Positions 9,163 through 16,624 of a DNA stretch of 64,000 nt are shown here, piece after piece (within the stretch, counting starts at the first letter, position 1; each line of letters opens with the position of its first letter). Below the pieces are notes generated by a model. The model worked only from the letters and a program-made list of their open reading frames with translations. It ran no database searches and was not told where the DNA came from. The stretch lies in the NCBI GenBank assembly GCA_024711325.1, contig JANJTC010000005.1, forward strand, positions 620,001 through 684,000. Reading direction: 5' to 3'. A program made the position numbers and the translations under genes. This DNA comes from Bacteriovoracaceae bacterium (GTDB lineage Bacteria > Bdellovibrionota > Bacteriovoracia > Bacteriovoracales > Bacteriovoracaceae).

Positions 9163-10859
9163 TGCAGCAGTACTCAGGTCTTCTTCAGTTTCGAATTGAT
9201 CCGCTTCTTTCCCCAGATTTGAGGAAAGATCTGGATTCCGTTCTCTCAACTTTAAAAGAAGCTGAAAGGGCCGATGGCCTAAGCATTCCTAAAGCTCCTA
9301 ACAAACTTACGATTGATTTTATTTCTGAGAGTTCGCTTCATTTATTGAAGGAAGGACCGGAGTTTAGGATTTGTCTCCTGGACAAAAATCAGGGCCTCTT
9401 TAGTTTTGGTCAGAATATTAATGAATCACTGGCCGATGCTGTTCTGGATGACGGTCTTGATATTAAACAGATTAAACGTCTGATTTATCCCAGACTTCAA
9501 ATGTTGATCAAAAACAAAGAAGAATTTTTCACAACTCTGGGATTGAAAAATATCCGAAAATTTGAAAATAAGGCCAAGCAAGTTGGACAAAAAAAAGCTG
9601 AGGATTCTTTTACCTCAGACTCTTTACTCCGTTATGCTCAGGCACTAGTGGACCTGGAAAAAGAATTAATCCAAACGGATGATTTACCCAGGCTTGAGAA
9701 AGTTTTAAAACAGTTCACTAAAAATAATATCGAGAAGTCTAAGTTCTTGTTCTTGTCCGGAGGCGAGCTGGCCGAACTGACGCCGACTGAGAATTTTCTT
9801 CTACTACCTCCTTTTAAAGGTGAGTTCATCGGAATTGAGATGAACTGGAATGATGATGATTCCTTTAAACTTATTAAACGGCTTTTTTTCTTTTATACCT
9901 TGGTAAGTTTCTTTAAATCTCAGCAAGAAGTTGAAGATCCTTTTTTCGATGAAAACCTTTGGGAAAGTGTGCTGGATAGTATCCCTTTTCCGGTGGCACT
10001 CCTGTCCCAAACAGCGGAAGTTCATCAGCACAATACTCTTTTCTCAAAGTTAGGGTTTCCACCTAGTGACTGCCTGAAACTTCAGCTTCGGGAAAAGATC
10101 ATGATTAATGACATCCCTTACAATATATTCAGAAAGGACGTTAACCATCTGGATCAGAAGAAAATCCTTTTCGTCTTTTTTACTGAAAGTTTTTTTCTGA
10201 AAGGGGATGGTAATTTGACGCCTTCGGGCCAGGAATTAGGAATAATCAGCTCAAGTATCGCCCACGAATTGAATAACCCAATTGCCGGGATTCAGGCCGC
10301 CTTAAGTCTGCTGTTGCTGGATGAATCCTTGAATCAGGAAGCTCAGCAAACACTTTTAGAAATGAAAAATGGTGCTCTTCGCTGCAAACAATTGATTGAA
10401 ACTTTCCTCGGATTTTCCCGGGCCAATCCTCGTAATCTTCAAACCTTTGAGACGAGTTTGAGTCCGATTGAAATATGCTATCAGCAGGCGCAGAATCTTT
10501 TACGCTTTCGGACTGTTGAAAGCGGTATCAGGTTTAATTTTGAGTCTATCAAACATGCCAACTTCCGGGCAGAGGTTAATCTAAGCCTCCTGACTATGAC
10601 GTTTTATCTGATCCTTGGTGAAATTATGACTCTTTATTCTCATCAGCTCTTAGTTGCCAATAAGAATCAGATTGAGAAAGTTATTCGGGGAGAGATTATT
10701 GAATCTTCTCAGGAGATTCTGATCCAGTTACATGAACTTAATATTTCAACCCTCAGTCTTTCTAAGTTAATTCAGAATCTTCTCACAATCGAAAATCTTG
10801 TCCTGCAGGTCTCAGACTATTCTTTACGTTTTATTTACAGCCAATCTAAAGGTGTTTAG
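9162..10859 (+). CDS. Histidine-kinase-like protein with HisKA but degenerate ATPase domain
   Basis: 565 residues. Residues about 265-345 look PAS-like (VLDSIPFPVALLSQTAEVHQHN). A clear phosphoacceptor motif SSIAHELNNPIAGI follows with His368. The remaining 150 residues have roughly the length and helical pattern of a HATPase domain (NLSLLTMTFYLILGEI resembles the N-box region), but the G1 DxGxG and G2 GxGxG ATP-binding motifs are not visible. It may be phosphorylated by another kinase, or act as a non-enzymatic scaffold. No transmembrane segment is obvious. It is the last gene of the ftsE operon and ends 14 bp inside the convergent exonuclease gene. Confidence 0.6.
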   Translation: MQQYSGLLQFRIDPLLSPDLRKDLDSVLSTLKEAERADGLSIPKAPNKLTIDFISESSLHLLKEGPEFRICLLDKNQGLFSFGQNINESLADAVLDDGLDIKQIKRLIYPRLQMLIKNKEEFFTTLGLKNIRKFENKAKQVGQKKAEDSFTSDSLLRYAQALVDLEKELIQTDDLPRLEKVLKQFTKNNIEKSKFLFLSGGELAELTPTENFLLLPPFKGEFIGIEMNWNDDDSFKLIKRLFFFYTLVSFFKSQQEVEDPFFDENLWESVLDSIPFPVALLSQTAEVHQHNTLFSKLGFPPSDCLKLQLREKIMINDIPYNIFRKDVNHLDQKKILFVFFTESFFLKGDGNLTPSGQELGIISSSIAHELNNPIAGIQAALSLLLLDESLNQEAQQTLLEMKNGALRCKQLIETFLGFSRANPRNLQTFETSLSPIEICYQQAQNLLRFRTVESGIRFNFESIKHANFRAEVNLSLLTMTFYLILGEIMTLYSHQLLVANKNQIEKVIRGEIIESSQEILIQLHELNISTLSLSKLIQNLLTIENLVLQVSDYSLRFIYSQSKGV

Positions 10860-12162
10860 TAGGAAACTGATAACGATCCACCTGACTTTCGGCCAGATGT
10901 TCGATCTTATCCAGATAGGCCTTCTTTTCATCTTTGATATCACTCGCTCGTAAAGTGAGATAAAGCTCAGGTTGTTTAATAAGCGAATCATGAAAGAGGC
11001 TTAAGAAAATATCTTTGATATCATTCTGAATAAAGATTTTCTTTTTTCCCTTTTGTTGAGTTTCAAACCGGAGCACCTGGTTGGAAAGAAACTGATGAAG
11101 CTTCTTCTTATGAGAAGGGAATTTGAAAATCAGTTGAGAGTAGGGAGAGAAATTTAAAAATGAATAAACGATATACTGGCCACTGATTAAATGAGGAGTG
11201 ACGACAAAGTCATGTTCATCCATCAGGCGTGGAGCTGGTGGTAGGATATGTTTTGCCTTTAAGTAATCAATGCTCTTTTTACGATAGCTTTCAGGGATTT
11301 TTACAAAATTTGCATTCATGAAAAAAAGTCCTTCAATGAAAGGACCGCACAAACGAATGTGAATTTGACTCCAGCGGAATTCAGTTAAATAGGTCTTAAG
11401 ATCTTCCACCTCATCCTTTGGCGATTTAAGAGGAAGAATCGTGAGGATCACGCCGTTATCACCTTTGATGGTTAAAACACAAGGATTCTCAATCTTCTCA
11501 AGAATCTCATACACACGTGGGAGTCCGTCCTGAGTTTCTACAATGGCCCGATCGAGTTCAAACTTATTACGTGGATAATAGAGCTGATTTACTTTACGGA
11601 TATTCTTACTCTCAAAAATTTCCATATACTTTAATAACAGCATACCTGTGGCACGAGCATCTTCAATTGCCCGATGTGCCTGAGAGTGATGGATATTAAA
11701 TATCTGGGACATGTAGTTCAAGTTGGAACTCATGATGTCCGGGATCATGTATTTGGTCATGATATTAGTACAGATAACTTTATTCTCAAGCGTCGGGCGC
11801 TGAAGTTTTTTTAAGACCCCATTCAAGAAAGGAATATCGAAAGAGGTGTTATGGGCAACCAGAATAGCATCACCAATGAACTGGATGATTTCATCTATAA
11901 CTTCTTCAATTTTAGGGGAATGCTCAACATCGGCCTTTCTAATACCGGTTAGCTTTTGCACAAAATCAGGAATGTCTTTTAAAGGATTGACCAGGAAGGA
12001 TCGTTCTTCTGTTATTTTCCGGTTCTCGATCTTAACCATTCCAATTTCGATGATTTTTTCTGTTTCGGGATTTCCCCCGGTTGTTTCAAGATCGATGACA
12101 CAAAATTTGAGAGAACGTAATAACTCACTGGAGGAGTCGAAAGCTTTTTCTTTTTCTTGCAT
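10846..12162 (-). CDS. DEDDh 3'-5' exonuclease (DnaQ-like) with unknown C-terminal domain
   Basis: 438 residues. The first 180 form a DnaQ-type exonuclease: Asp24 and Glu26 in VIDLETTGG, Asp109 in AHNTSFDIPFL, His163 and Asp168 in HRAIEDAR, the complete DEDDh metal site. This domain is found in DNA polymerase III epsilon and in several repair or RNA-processing exonucleases. The C-terminal 250 residues match nothing I recognise, so it is not a bare epsilon subunit. It converges on and overlaps the kinase-like gene by 14 bp. No strong ribosome-binding site is seen before the ATG. Confidence 0.8.
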   Translation of the reverse strand: MQEKEKAFDSSSELLRSLKFCVIDLETTGGNPETEKIIEIGMVKIENRKITEERSFLVNPLKDIPDFVQKLTGIRKADVEHSPKIEEVIDEIIQFIGDAILVAHNTSFDIPFLNGVLKKLQRPTLENKVICTNIMTKYMIPDIMSSNLNYMSQIFNIHHSQAHRAIEDARATGMLLLKYMEIFESKNIRKVNQLYYPRNKFELDRAIVETQDGLPRVYEILEKIENPCVLTIKGDNGVILTILPLKSPKDEVEDLKTYLTEFRWSQIHIRLCGPFIEGLFFMNANFVKIPESYRKKSIDYLKAKHILPPAPRLMDEHDFVVTPHLISGQYIVYSFLNFSPYSQLIFKFPSHKKKLHQFLSNQVLRFETQQKGKKKIFIQNDIKDIFLSLFHDSLIKQPELYLTLRASDIKDEKKAYLDKIEHLAESQVDRYQFPTKHL

Positions 12163-12203
12163 GTGATAAATGAGACATTCGCCTCATCCCTTATTTTTAA
12201 AGT

Positions 12204-12590
12204 TTATTCCATATGATCTGGAGTAAAAGCGTGAGTCAGAAGCTCTTTAAGTTTCCGGGTGGTTTCTTTTCCGGTGTGATCACCAAAAGTAACTTCAAGA
12301 TTTCCATCAGCAAATTCAGTCATCACCTGGAGGCACATCCCACAAGGAGGCCAGCCATCCTGAGTGTAAACATAAATCCGCTTCATTTTCATATGACCCT
12401 CTGAAACTGCTTTCCAGATGGCCACTCGTTCAGCACAGACTGTTCCGCCGAAGCTGGCATTTTCTATGTTACAACCTTGATAAATTTTTCCATCAGAAGT
12501 TTCAACACAGGCCCCAACTCTTGCTTTAGAGTAGGGAGAGTGTGATCTGGTTGAGGCATCCACGGCCTTATCGCGTAAATCGTGACTCAT
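12204..12590 (-). CDS. cdd: Cytidine deaminase
   Basis: 128 residues, the size of the homotetrameric type. The zinc/catalytic motif CAE is at 52-54 (TVCAERVA) and the second zinc pair at Cys83/Cys86 (PPCGMC); the substrate-binding NIENASFG lies just before. It converts cytidine and deoxycytidine to uridine forms. It is the last gene of deoA-punA-cdd; its ATG overlaps the punA stop by one base, so the three are almost certainly translated together for breakdown of imported nucleosides. Confidence 0.95.
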   Translation of the reverse strand: MSHDLRDKAVDASTRSHSPYSKARVGACVETSDGKIYQGCNIENASFGGTVCAERVAIWKAVSEGHMKMKRIYVYTQDGWPPCGMCLQVMTEFADGNLEVTFGDHTGKETTRKLKELLTHAFTPDHME

Positions 12591-13423
12591 TAGACTTTTC
12601 CCATTCTGTTTAACTCACCTATAGTTTCAGTTAAAACTGTTGCAAAACCAACCATGGCCTTTTCTGCCACCTTTTTAACGTCAGCGTGATTAAGTTTTTC
12701 CTGCTTAATCCCAGCAGCATAATTTGTGATACAGGCAACTCCAGCAACTTTAAGTCCAAGATGATTGGCCGCAATCACTTCCGGCACCGTACTCATCCCT
12801 ACCAGGTCTGCCCCAATTGTCCGAAGCATTCTGATTTCGGCAGGAGTTTCATAAGTTGGACCTAAAACAGAGCAGTAGACTCCGCTTTTAATATCCACAT
12901 GATGACGTTGGGCCACAGAATGGAGGAGTTCACGAACCTCTGAATCATAGGCATTTCCCATATCAGGAAAACGAGGTCCGAGTTCAGCAATATTTGGTCC
13001 CACTAAAGGATTTCTGCCCGATAGATTGATATGATCTGAAATGGCCACGAGATCACCTGGATGAAATTCAGCATTGATTCCACCAGAGGCATTAGTTAAG
13101 AAAAGATACTCAATACCAATAGCTGCCAAAGTTCTAACCGGAAGAACGATATCTTCCATAGCATAACCTTCATATGCATGAAGCCGTCCCTGAAGGGCCG
13201 CAACCGTTACTCCATTGACCTCACCAATGATCAAGGCCCCTGAATGACCTTCAACAGAAGTGCGTTTAAAATGAGGGATCTCCTGATAAGGGATGATCAT
13301 CTTATCTTGGATTTGATCAATATAAATTCCCAGGCCTGAACCCAGAACAATTCCAACTTTAGGTTTCTTGGAAATTTTTGAAAGGATGAATTGGGAAGCT
13401 TCTAAAATTTTTGTCATGGCCAT
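12590..13423 (-). CDS. punA: Purine nucleoside phosphorylase (trimeric PNP family)
   Basis: I place the start at 13423 (277 residues) because an AAGGAA ribosome-binding site lies 6 nt upstream; a further ATG at 13450 adds nine residues and overlaps deoA. Family motifs: GIVLGSGLG, HFKRTSVEGHSGALIIG, LTNASGGIN, GVYCSVLGPTYETPAE and GADLVGMSTVPEVI, then CITNYAAG near the C-terminus. The enzyme phosphorolyses purine nucleosides to base plus (deoxy)ribose-1-phosphate. The ribosome-binding site overlaps the deoA stop codon, coupling the two. Confidence 0.95.
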   Translation of the reverse strand: MAMTKILEASQFILSKISKKPKVGIVLGSGLGIYIDQIQDKMIIPYQEIPHFKRTSVEGHSGALIIGEVNGVTVAALQGRLHAYEGYAMEDIVLPVRTLAAIGIEYLFLTNASGGINAEFHPGDLVAISDHINLSGRNPLVGPNIAELGPRFPDMGNAYDSEVRELLHSVAQRHHVDIKSGVYCSVLGPTYETPAEIRMLRTIGADLVGMSTVPEVIAANHLGLKVAGVACITNYAAGIKQEKLNHADVKKVAEKAMVGFATVLTETIGELNRMGKV

Positions 13424-13433
13424 ATATGTTTCC

Positions 13434-14756
13434 TTAGCTAAGTTTCTCAATGATGAGCTTAGGTGTTTTAACCTTAACTGCCGACATCGTGAGAACTTCT
13501 TTTAAAAATTTCGTTCTGATATTCTCTACAATCTCTTGTTGATCAGCGTGGTGCTGGATACTAAAGATCACGTCACCTTTTTTGACTTTATCACCTATTT
13601 TTTTCTTGAAAGAAAACCCCACGCCATGGTCTATGACATCGGTCTTGGCCTTTCTTCCGCCTCCGAGTTCAATCAATAAAAGTCCAATCTTCTCATTTTG
13701 GAACATTTTAATGTAACCGGATTTCGGAGCAACAATATCTGTAGTCATCTTGGCCATTGGCAGGAGTGAGTAATCATCTATGACTCTTTCATCTCCATTC
13801 TGGCTTTTGATTAGTTTTCTGAATTCGTTCAAAGCTTTACCGGAACTCACCATCTCCAGCGCTTTCTTGTGTGCCTTTTCAAAGGTTTTCTCCACTCCAG
13901 CAATGTGAATCATATGTGCTGCCAGCGCAATAGAGAGATCAGTCAGATCTTTTGGGCCATTACCTTTTAAGGTTTCAATGCTTTCAATAATTTCATTTGA
14001 GTGACCAACTTCAAAGCCCAAGGGCTGGTTCATATCGGTAATCAGAGCAATCGCCTTTTTCTTAAAACGCTTACTGGTTGCAATCAGGCTTTTTCCCAAC
14101 GCTCGCGCATCTTTTGGTGTCCTCATAAAAGCACCGGTGCCGCATTTGATATCAAAAACAATCCCATTAGCACCTTCTGCCAGTTTTTTACTCATGATTG
14201 AAGCTGTGATGAGAGGGATCGAGTCAATGGTAGCTGTGACATCTCTGAGGGCGTAAATCAGTCGATCGGCCGGTGCAATTTCCGGAGTCTGACCAATCAG
14301 TACCAGGCCCTCTTTATTTAATTTTTCTGAGAACATCTCCAGATCCAGAGAGGTTTTAAAACCTTTGATCGCTTCAATTTTGTCAACTGTTCCACCAGTA
14401 TGCCCGAGACCTCGTCCTGCAATCATGGGAACTTTAACCCCGGCCGCAGAAGCTATTGGGGCAAGGATGAAAGATGCTTTATCGCCGATGCCTCCGGTGG
14501 AATGCTTATCGATGACATTCTTCCCCGGGAACTTCAATTGTTTACCTGACTCCAGCATCGCATCTGTCAGGGAAGCTGTCTCGGAAACGTCCATTCCCTG
14601 AATAAACATCGCCATCAGCATGGCCGACATTTGGTAATCATAAATTTTATTTTCGGTAAAACTCTGAATAAACCACTTAATTTCTTTATCTGTTAAACGC
14701 TCACCACGTTTTTTCCTGTCAATAAGGGGATAAACTTGAAAATTTTCTTTAGACAT
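13434..14756 (-). CDS. deoA: Thymidine (pyrimidine-nucleoside) phosphorylase
   Basis: 440 residues from the ATG at 14756, matching the family length; the open frame runs further upstream to 15236 but that part is the reverse of another gene. Seen: the phosphorylase signature region KHSTGGIGDKASFILAP with the following GRGLGHTGGTVDKIEAI, the SKKLAEG and FDIKCGTGAFM blocks, and a C-terminal biotin-carrier-like lobe with GVGFSFKKKIGDKVKKGD. It converts thymidine/deoxyuridine to base and deoxyribose-1-phosphate. First gene of deoA-punA-cdd, with a well-formed promoter immediately upstream that overlaps one for the opposite strand. Confidence 0.95.
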   Translation of the reverse strand: MSKENFQVYPLIDRKKRGERLTDKEIKWFIQSFTENKIYDYQMSAMLMAMFIQGMDVSETASLTDAMLESGKQLKFPGKNVIDKHSTGGIGDKASFILAPIASAAGVKVPMIAGRGLGHTGGTVDKIEAIKGFKTSLDLEMFSEKLNKEGLVLIGQTPEIAPADRLIYALRDVTATIDSIPLITASIMSKKLAEGANGIVFDIKCGTGAFMRTPKDARALGKSLIATSKRFKKKAIALITDMNQPLGFEVGHSNEIIESIETLKGNGPKDLTDLSIALAAHMIHIAGVEKTFEKAHKKALEMVSSGKALNEFRKLIKSQNGDERVIDDYSLLPMAKMTTDIVAPKSGYIKMFQNEKIGLLLIELGGGRKAKTDVIDHGVGFSFKKKIGDKVKKGDVIFSIQHHADQQEIVENIRTKFLKEVLTMSAVKVKTPKLIIEKLS

Positions 14757-14781
14757 AATGAACTCACATGCAACAACTGAT

Positions 14782-14810
14782 TTGCCAACTTTAAGATGGG
14801 AACTTATCAT
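14782..14810 (+). promoter_or_regulatory. Promoter of the small membrane protein gene
   Basis: -35 TTGCCA (14782-14787), 17-bp spacer, -10 TATCAT (14805-14810), predicted start near 14817, 37 nt before the ATG at 14854. It shares its -10 element with the deoA promoter on the other strand. Confidence 0.7.
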
Positions 14811-14834
14811 AGTCTTAAGGATTCCCGCTGGCAA
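14806..14834 (-). promoter_or_regulatory. Promoter of deoA-punA-cdd
   Basis: On the minus strand: -35 TTGCCA (14834-14829), 17-bp spacer, -10 TATGAT (14811-14806). The transcript would begin near 14799, about 43 nt before the deoA ATG. The -10 box is superimposed on that of the opposite promoter. Confidence 0.7.
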
Positions 14835-14853
14835 ACTAACTCCTAGGATTGGT

Positions 14854-15261
14854 ATGAAAAAAATTATTTGCGTCTTTTTAAGTCTTAATTTCTTCTTGGT
14901 TTCTGGAGTTCTTTCACCCGTATGGGCGCAAGAAGATGAAGACCTCATCAAAAGTACGCAAAATGATATTATTCTGATTGGGGTCGCTGGAGCTGCTGGT
15001 GCCGTTCTTGGACTTTCCACTTTATCTTTTGTCGAAAAACCTTCTAAGCACATTTCTAACATCTGGACAGGTGCCGCCATTGGTGTGATTGCGGGAGTTA
15101 TATTTGTTGCATATAACAGTGCGCAAAAGAATTCTGAGGATTTACAATCGTCTAAAGAATTCAACTCTTTTGAGAGAGTGGCCTGGCATTCTGAGAATAC
15201 CTCAGATCTGACATTGCCTTCGGTGCAATTTGGCACTCAAATCTGGCAATTAAGCTTCTAA
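14854..15261 (+). CDS. Small secreted/membrane protein of unknown function
   Basis: 135 residues from the ATG at 14854, chosen because it starts a signal peptide (MKKIICVFLSLNFFLV, ending near VWAQ) and follows both the promoter and an AGGA ribosome-binding site; the frame extends upstream but through the promoter. After cleavage there are two short hydrophobic, glycine/alanine-rich segments (IILIGVAGAAGAVLGLSTL and WTGAAIGVIAGVIFVAY), so it probably sits in a membrane as a hairpin. I do not recognise the family. Its position between deoA and nupC hints at, but does not prove, a link to nucleoside metabolism. Confidence 0.65.
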   Translation: MKKIICVFLSLNFFLVSGVLSPVWAQEDEDLIKSTQNDIILIGVAGAAGAVLGLSTLSFVEKPSKHISNIWTGAAIGVIAGVIFVAYNSAQKNSEDLQSSKEFNSFERVAWHSENTSDLTLPSVQFGTQIWQLSF

Positions 15262-15277
15262 AATAGTCGACTTTTTC

Positions 15278-15307
15278 TTGCCATCGAATAATTGTGCTAG
15301 GTATAAC
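15278..15307 (+). promoter_or_regulatory. Promoter of nupC
   Basis: -35 TTGCCA (15278-15283), 18-bp spacer, -10 TATAAC (15302-15307). The predicted start near 15313 is downstream of the upstream GTG at 15294, which excludes that codon as the nupC start. Confidence 0.65.
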
Positions 15308-15344
15308 TTACGGGTTTAACTTAACACATACATTAGGATGGCTT

Positions 15345-16562
15345 ATGGATCGCTTGGTTTCCCTGTTGGGATTATTCGTCATGATTGGCATCGCTTATGC
15401 TTTGAGTGAAAAGAAAAAGGCCATTCAGTGGAGAACTGTTATTTCCGGCATAGTAATGCAGGTGGTCTTCGGTCTTATCATCCTAAAAACAGATTTTGGA
15501 CGGAACATCTTTGATACAATCGGAAAAGGTTTCAACGCCATTTTAAATTATACGGGAGAAGGGGCCAAATTTCTTTTCGGCGGTCTGGCCACTCCTAGTG
15601 AAAGCTTAGGCTTTATCTTTGCTACCATGGTTCTTCCAACGATCATCTTTATGAGTGCTCTTATGTCCGTTCTTTACCACATCGGAGTGATGCAGAAAGT
15701 GGTTGAGCTTGTTGCAAGAGTCATGATGAAGGTCATGAGAACTTCAGGTGCTGAATCTCTCGCCTCAGCTGCAAATATCTTTGTTGGACAGACAGAAGCT
15801 CCACTCGTGATTAAACCTTACGTAAGTAAGATGACTAAATCTGAGCTGATGTGTCTTATGACTGGTGGTATGGCAACGGTCGCTGGTGGTGTTCTGGCAG
15901 CTTATGTGGGGTTTGGTATTGATGCTGGCCACTTGTTGGCAGCTTCAGTGATGTCAGCTCCTGCAGCTTTAGTTTGTGCCAAACTTTTAGTTCCGGAAGT
16001 AGAGGAGTCGGCAACTGCCGGTGTGGTGAAAGTTGACCTTCCAAAAGTCTCTGCCAATGTCATCGATGCTGCCGCTACTGGTGCTTCAGATGGTTTAAAA
16101 CTTGCTGTTAACGTTGCGGCCATGCTCTTGGCCTTTATTGCTTTAATTGCCATGTTAAATGGAATTCTTTCCGCCCTTGGCGGTCTTTTCGGTTTCCCAC
16201 AACTGACTTTTGAACTGATTATGGGATATGTGAACGCTCCAGTGGCATGGCTTTTAGGTGTGCCTTGGGAAGATTGTTTAACCGTTGGTTCAATTCTGGG
16301 GAAAAAATTAGTTCTTAATGAATTCGTAGGATATCTCGATTTGGTTACGGCCAAGGCCACGATCTCTGAGCGTTCTACTATTATAACGACCTACGCTCTG
16401 TGTGGTTTCTCTAACTTCTCATCCATTGCCATTCAGCTTGGTGGAATTGGAACCATGGCCCCTGAGAAAAGACCGATACTTGCGGCCTATGGTCTGAAGG
16501 CCCTGATCGGTGGAACTCTTGCATGCTACATGACAGCATGTATTGCCGGACTTTTTATTTGA
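15345..16562 (+). CDS. nupC: Concentrative nucleoside transporter NupC
   Basis: 405 residues from the ATG at 15345, preceded by AGGA; the longer GTG start at 15294 lies inside the promoter. Multi-spanning inner-membrane protein of the CNT family: the NIFVGQTEAPLVIKPYV motif, the MTGGMATVAGGVLAAYVGFG block, and GKKLVLNEFVGYLDL with the following NFSSIAIQLGGIG are characteristic. CNT proteins import nucleosides with H+ or Na+. Next to thymidine and purine nucleoside phosphorylases and cytidine deaminase it completes an uptake-and-degradation set, useful to an organism that digests other cells' nucleic acids (inference). Confidence 0.95.
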   Translation: MDRLVSLLGLFVMIGIAYALSEKKKAIQWRTVISGIVMQVVFGLIILKTDFGRNIFDTIGKGFNAILNYTGEGAKFLFGGLATPSESLGFIFATMVLPTIIFMSALMSVLYHIGVMQKVVELVARVMMKVMRTSGAESLASAANIFVGQTEAPLVIKPYVSKMTKSELMCLMTGGMATVAGGVLAAYVGFGIDAGHLLAASVMSAPAALVCAKLLVPEVEESATAGVVKVDLPKVSANVIDAAATGASDGLKLAVNVAAMLLAFIALIAMLNGILSALGGLFGFPQLTFELIMGYVNAPVAWLLGVPWEDCLTVGSILGKKLVLNEFVGYLDLVTAKATISERSTIITTYALCGFSNFSSIAIQLGGIGTMAPEKRPILAAYGLKALIGGTLACYMTACIAGLFI

Positions 16563-16589
16563 TATAAAAAGATGTAACCTGACTGTAAT
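16559..16589 (+). promoter_or_regulatory. Weak candidate promoter for rng
   Basis: TTGATA (16559-16564) overlapping the nupC stop, 19-bp spacer, TGTAAT (16584-16589). The spacer is longer than ideal. Confidence 0.35.
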
Positions 16590-16624
16590 TACGTTTTAAA
16601 GTTTTTACAGTTAGGACATTTTTC

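Noticed and set aside
14757..15236. N-terminal extension of deoA
   Set aside because: The extra 160 residues are the reverse of another gene and cross the divergent promoters; the ATG at 14756 yields family length.
15294..15344. GTG start of nupC
   Set aside because: The codon sits within the promoter spacer; an in-frame ATG at 15345 with AGGA upstream gives the usual NupC length.
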